Origin: JACRAO01 sp964490895
Lineage (GTDB): Bacteria; Bdellovibrionota; UBA1018
Direction of reading: 5' to 3'
Assembly (NCBI GenBank): GCA_964490895.1
Contig: CAZBEI010000040.1
Location: 1-6,186, forward strand
DNA length: 6,186 nt
This document shows, in pieces, positions 5,849 to 6,186 of this stretch; position 1 is the first letter of the stretch, and each line of letters begins with the position of its first letter. The translations under genes were made by a program, and so were the position numbers. The notes beneath the pieces were generated by a model, which was not told where the DNA came from, did not search any database, and saw only the letters and a list, made by a program, of their open reading frames with translations.

Positions 5849-5876
5849 GAGGCGGTGGCTATATCGCTACCGCCTC
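5849..5876. promoter_or_regulatory. 11-bp inverted repeat with TATATC loop before the HTH gene (operator or hairpin)
   Basis: GAGGCGGTGGC (5849-5859) pairs with GCTACCGCCTC (5866-5876) with one G-T wobble, around a TATATC loop. It begins 15 bases after the preceding stop. There is no T-run after it on the + strand and only weak T content on the other, so a classic terminator is doubtful. The loop resembles a -10 box, with TTGTTG at 5835-5840 as a weak -35 at 19-base spacing. An operator over a promoter of the HTH gene is one reading, an intercistronic mRNA hairpin the other. Confidence 0.45.
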
Positions 5877-5893
5877 CAAAGAAAGAAGGCCCT

Positions 5894-6186
5894 GTGCCAC
5901 GTGCAAATAATTTAAAAAATATCCCAGAAATCTCTATTGACATGAATAATCCAATGGTTTATCTACATTCTATGTCTGCATTTGAAGTAGAAAAATTAAG
6001 AAAGCGATTAAGTCTTACACAAAATGCCCTTGCTCAAATTCTTGGACTTTCTAACAAACAAATTGTTTATCGTTGGGAGGCAGGGACAAGGAAAATGGGT
6101 GGACCACTGAGTAGGTTATTTAGATATCTCAATGAACTGTCTGAAAAAGAAGCAATGGATTTTTTAAATCAATTAGAAAAGCAGGG
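5894..6186 (+). CDS. XRE/Cro-type helix-turn-helix regulator (3' end outside window)
   Basis: At least 97 residues are visible and the frame runs off the right edge. After a polar N-terminal stretch, SAFEVEKLRKRLSLTQNALAQ (about 28-48 counted from 5894) and ILGLSNKQIVYRWEAGTR (about 49-66) form a classic XRE-type HTH: TQ starts helix 2, SNKQIVYRWEAG is the recognition helix with its following W-E-x-G turn. The single HTH and the continuation (GGPLSRLFRYLNELSEKEA) resemble HigA/NadS-like antitoxin-type regulators. It may control the transfer genes or itself. The start is uncertain. GTG at 5894 has GAAGG 4 bases upstream, the short spacing also seen at the two preceding genes. GTG at 5855 keeps the frame open through the inverted repeat, and ATG at 5942 has no good ribosome site. 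No toxin partner is recognisable before it; one could lie after it. Confidence 0.75.
   Translation, partial: MPRANNLKNIPEISIDMNNPMVYLHSMSAFEVEKLRKRLSLTQNALAQILGLSNKQIVYRWEAGTRKMGGPLSRLFRYLNELSEKEAMDFLNQLEKQ

Noticed and set aside
5849..5876. Inverted repeat as a Rho-independent terminator of the transfer operon
   Set aside because: No T-run follows the stem on the + strand (CAAAGAAAG follows), and the - strand side is only weakly T-containing.
5397..6186. Toxin-antitoxin pair made of the unknown protein and the XRE regulator
   Set aside because: The 145-residue protein is coupled to the lipoprotein gene and has no recognisable toxin motif such as HigB/RelE, and an inverted repeat separates it from the regulator.

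Overview
The window is a slice of a conjugative (type IV secretion) transfer region. All genes lie on the + strand and are very tightly packed. Base composition is AT-leaning, at a rough estimate a little above 40% GC. The machinery is of the diderm (Gram-negative) kind: a VirB10-like bridge, a VirB9/TraK-like secreted protein and a lipoprotein with a clear lipobox. The codon use and protein style would fit a Bdellovibrionota-type or another low-GC proteobacterium, but I cannot assign the taxon from sequence alone. The window probably comes from an integrative conjugative element or a plasmid. No integrase, replication gene, IS element, tRNA, rRNA or CRISPR array is visible.

Layout. (1) Bases 2-529 are the 3' part of a polytopic inner-membrane protein, VirB6/TrbL-like by position and architecture. 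(2) 567-2528 hold three overlapping genes in the order virB8/traE-like, virB9/traK-like, virB10/traB-like; this order is the same in VirB and F-type systems. (3) 2525-4045 is an FtsK/TcpA-type coupling ATPase with two membrane segments. (4) 4042-4971 is a Replic_Relax-type protein with a winged-helix N-terminus and a D...ExE motif. I read it as a MOBC-class relaxase, the restriction-endonuclease-like relaxases represented by pAD1 TraX and CloDF13 MobC. (5) 4991-5404 is a glycine-zipper lipoprotein. (6) 5397-5834 is a small charged protein that I do not recognise. (7) From about 5894 to the window edge is the start of an XRE-type helix-turn-helix protein, preceded by a strong inverted repeat.

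How it fits together. The membrane genes would supply the inner-membrane platform and the core that spans the envelope. The FtsK-like ATPase would recruit the relaxase-DNA complex, and the relaxase would nick the transfer origin. Start and stop codons overlap (ATGA or longer) at five junctions: virB8/virB9, virB9/virB10, virB10/coupling, coupling/relaxase and lipoprotein/unknown. This implies one translationally coupled operon, at least from virB8 to the relaxase. The VirB4 and VirB11 ATPases, VirB5, VirB3/VirB2 and the transglycosylase are not in the window and may lie upstream.

The most interesting points are the pairing of an FtsK/TcpA-like coupling protein with a MOBC-like relaxase in a diderm-type system, and a dense cluster of repeats inside the 3' end of the relaxase gene. 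That cluster has four CCAAA boxes at 12/12/11-bp steps, a 14-bp palindrome and a perfect 19-bp inverted repeat. I propose it as a candidate oriT or relaxosome-binding region.
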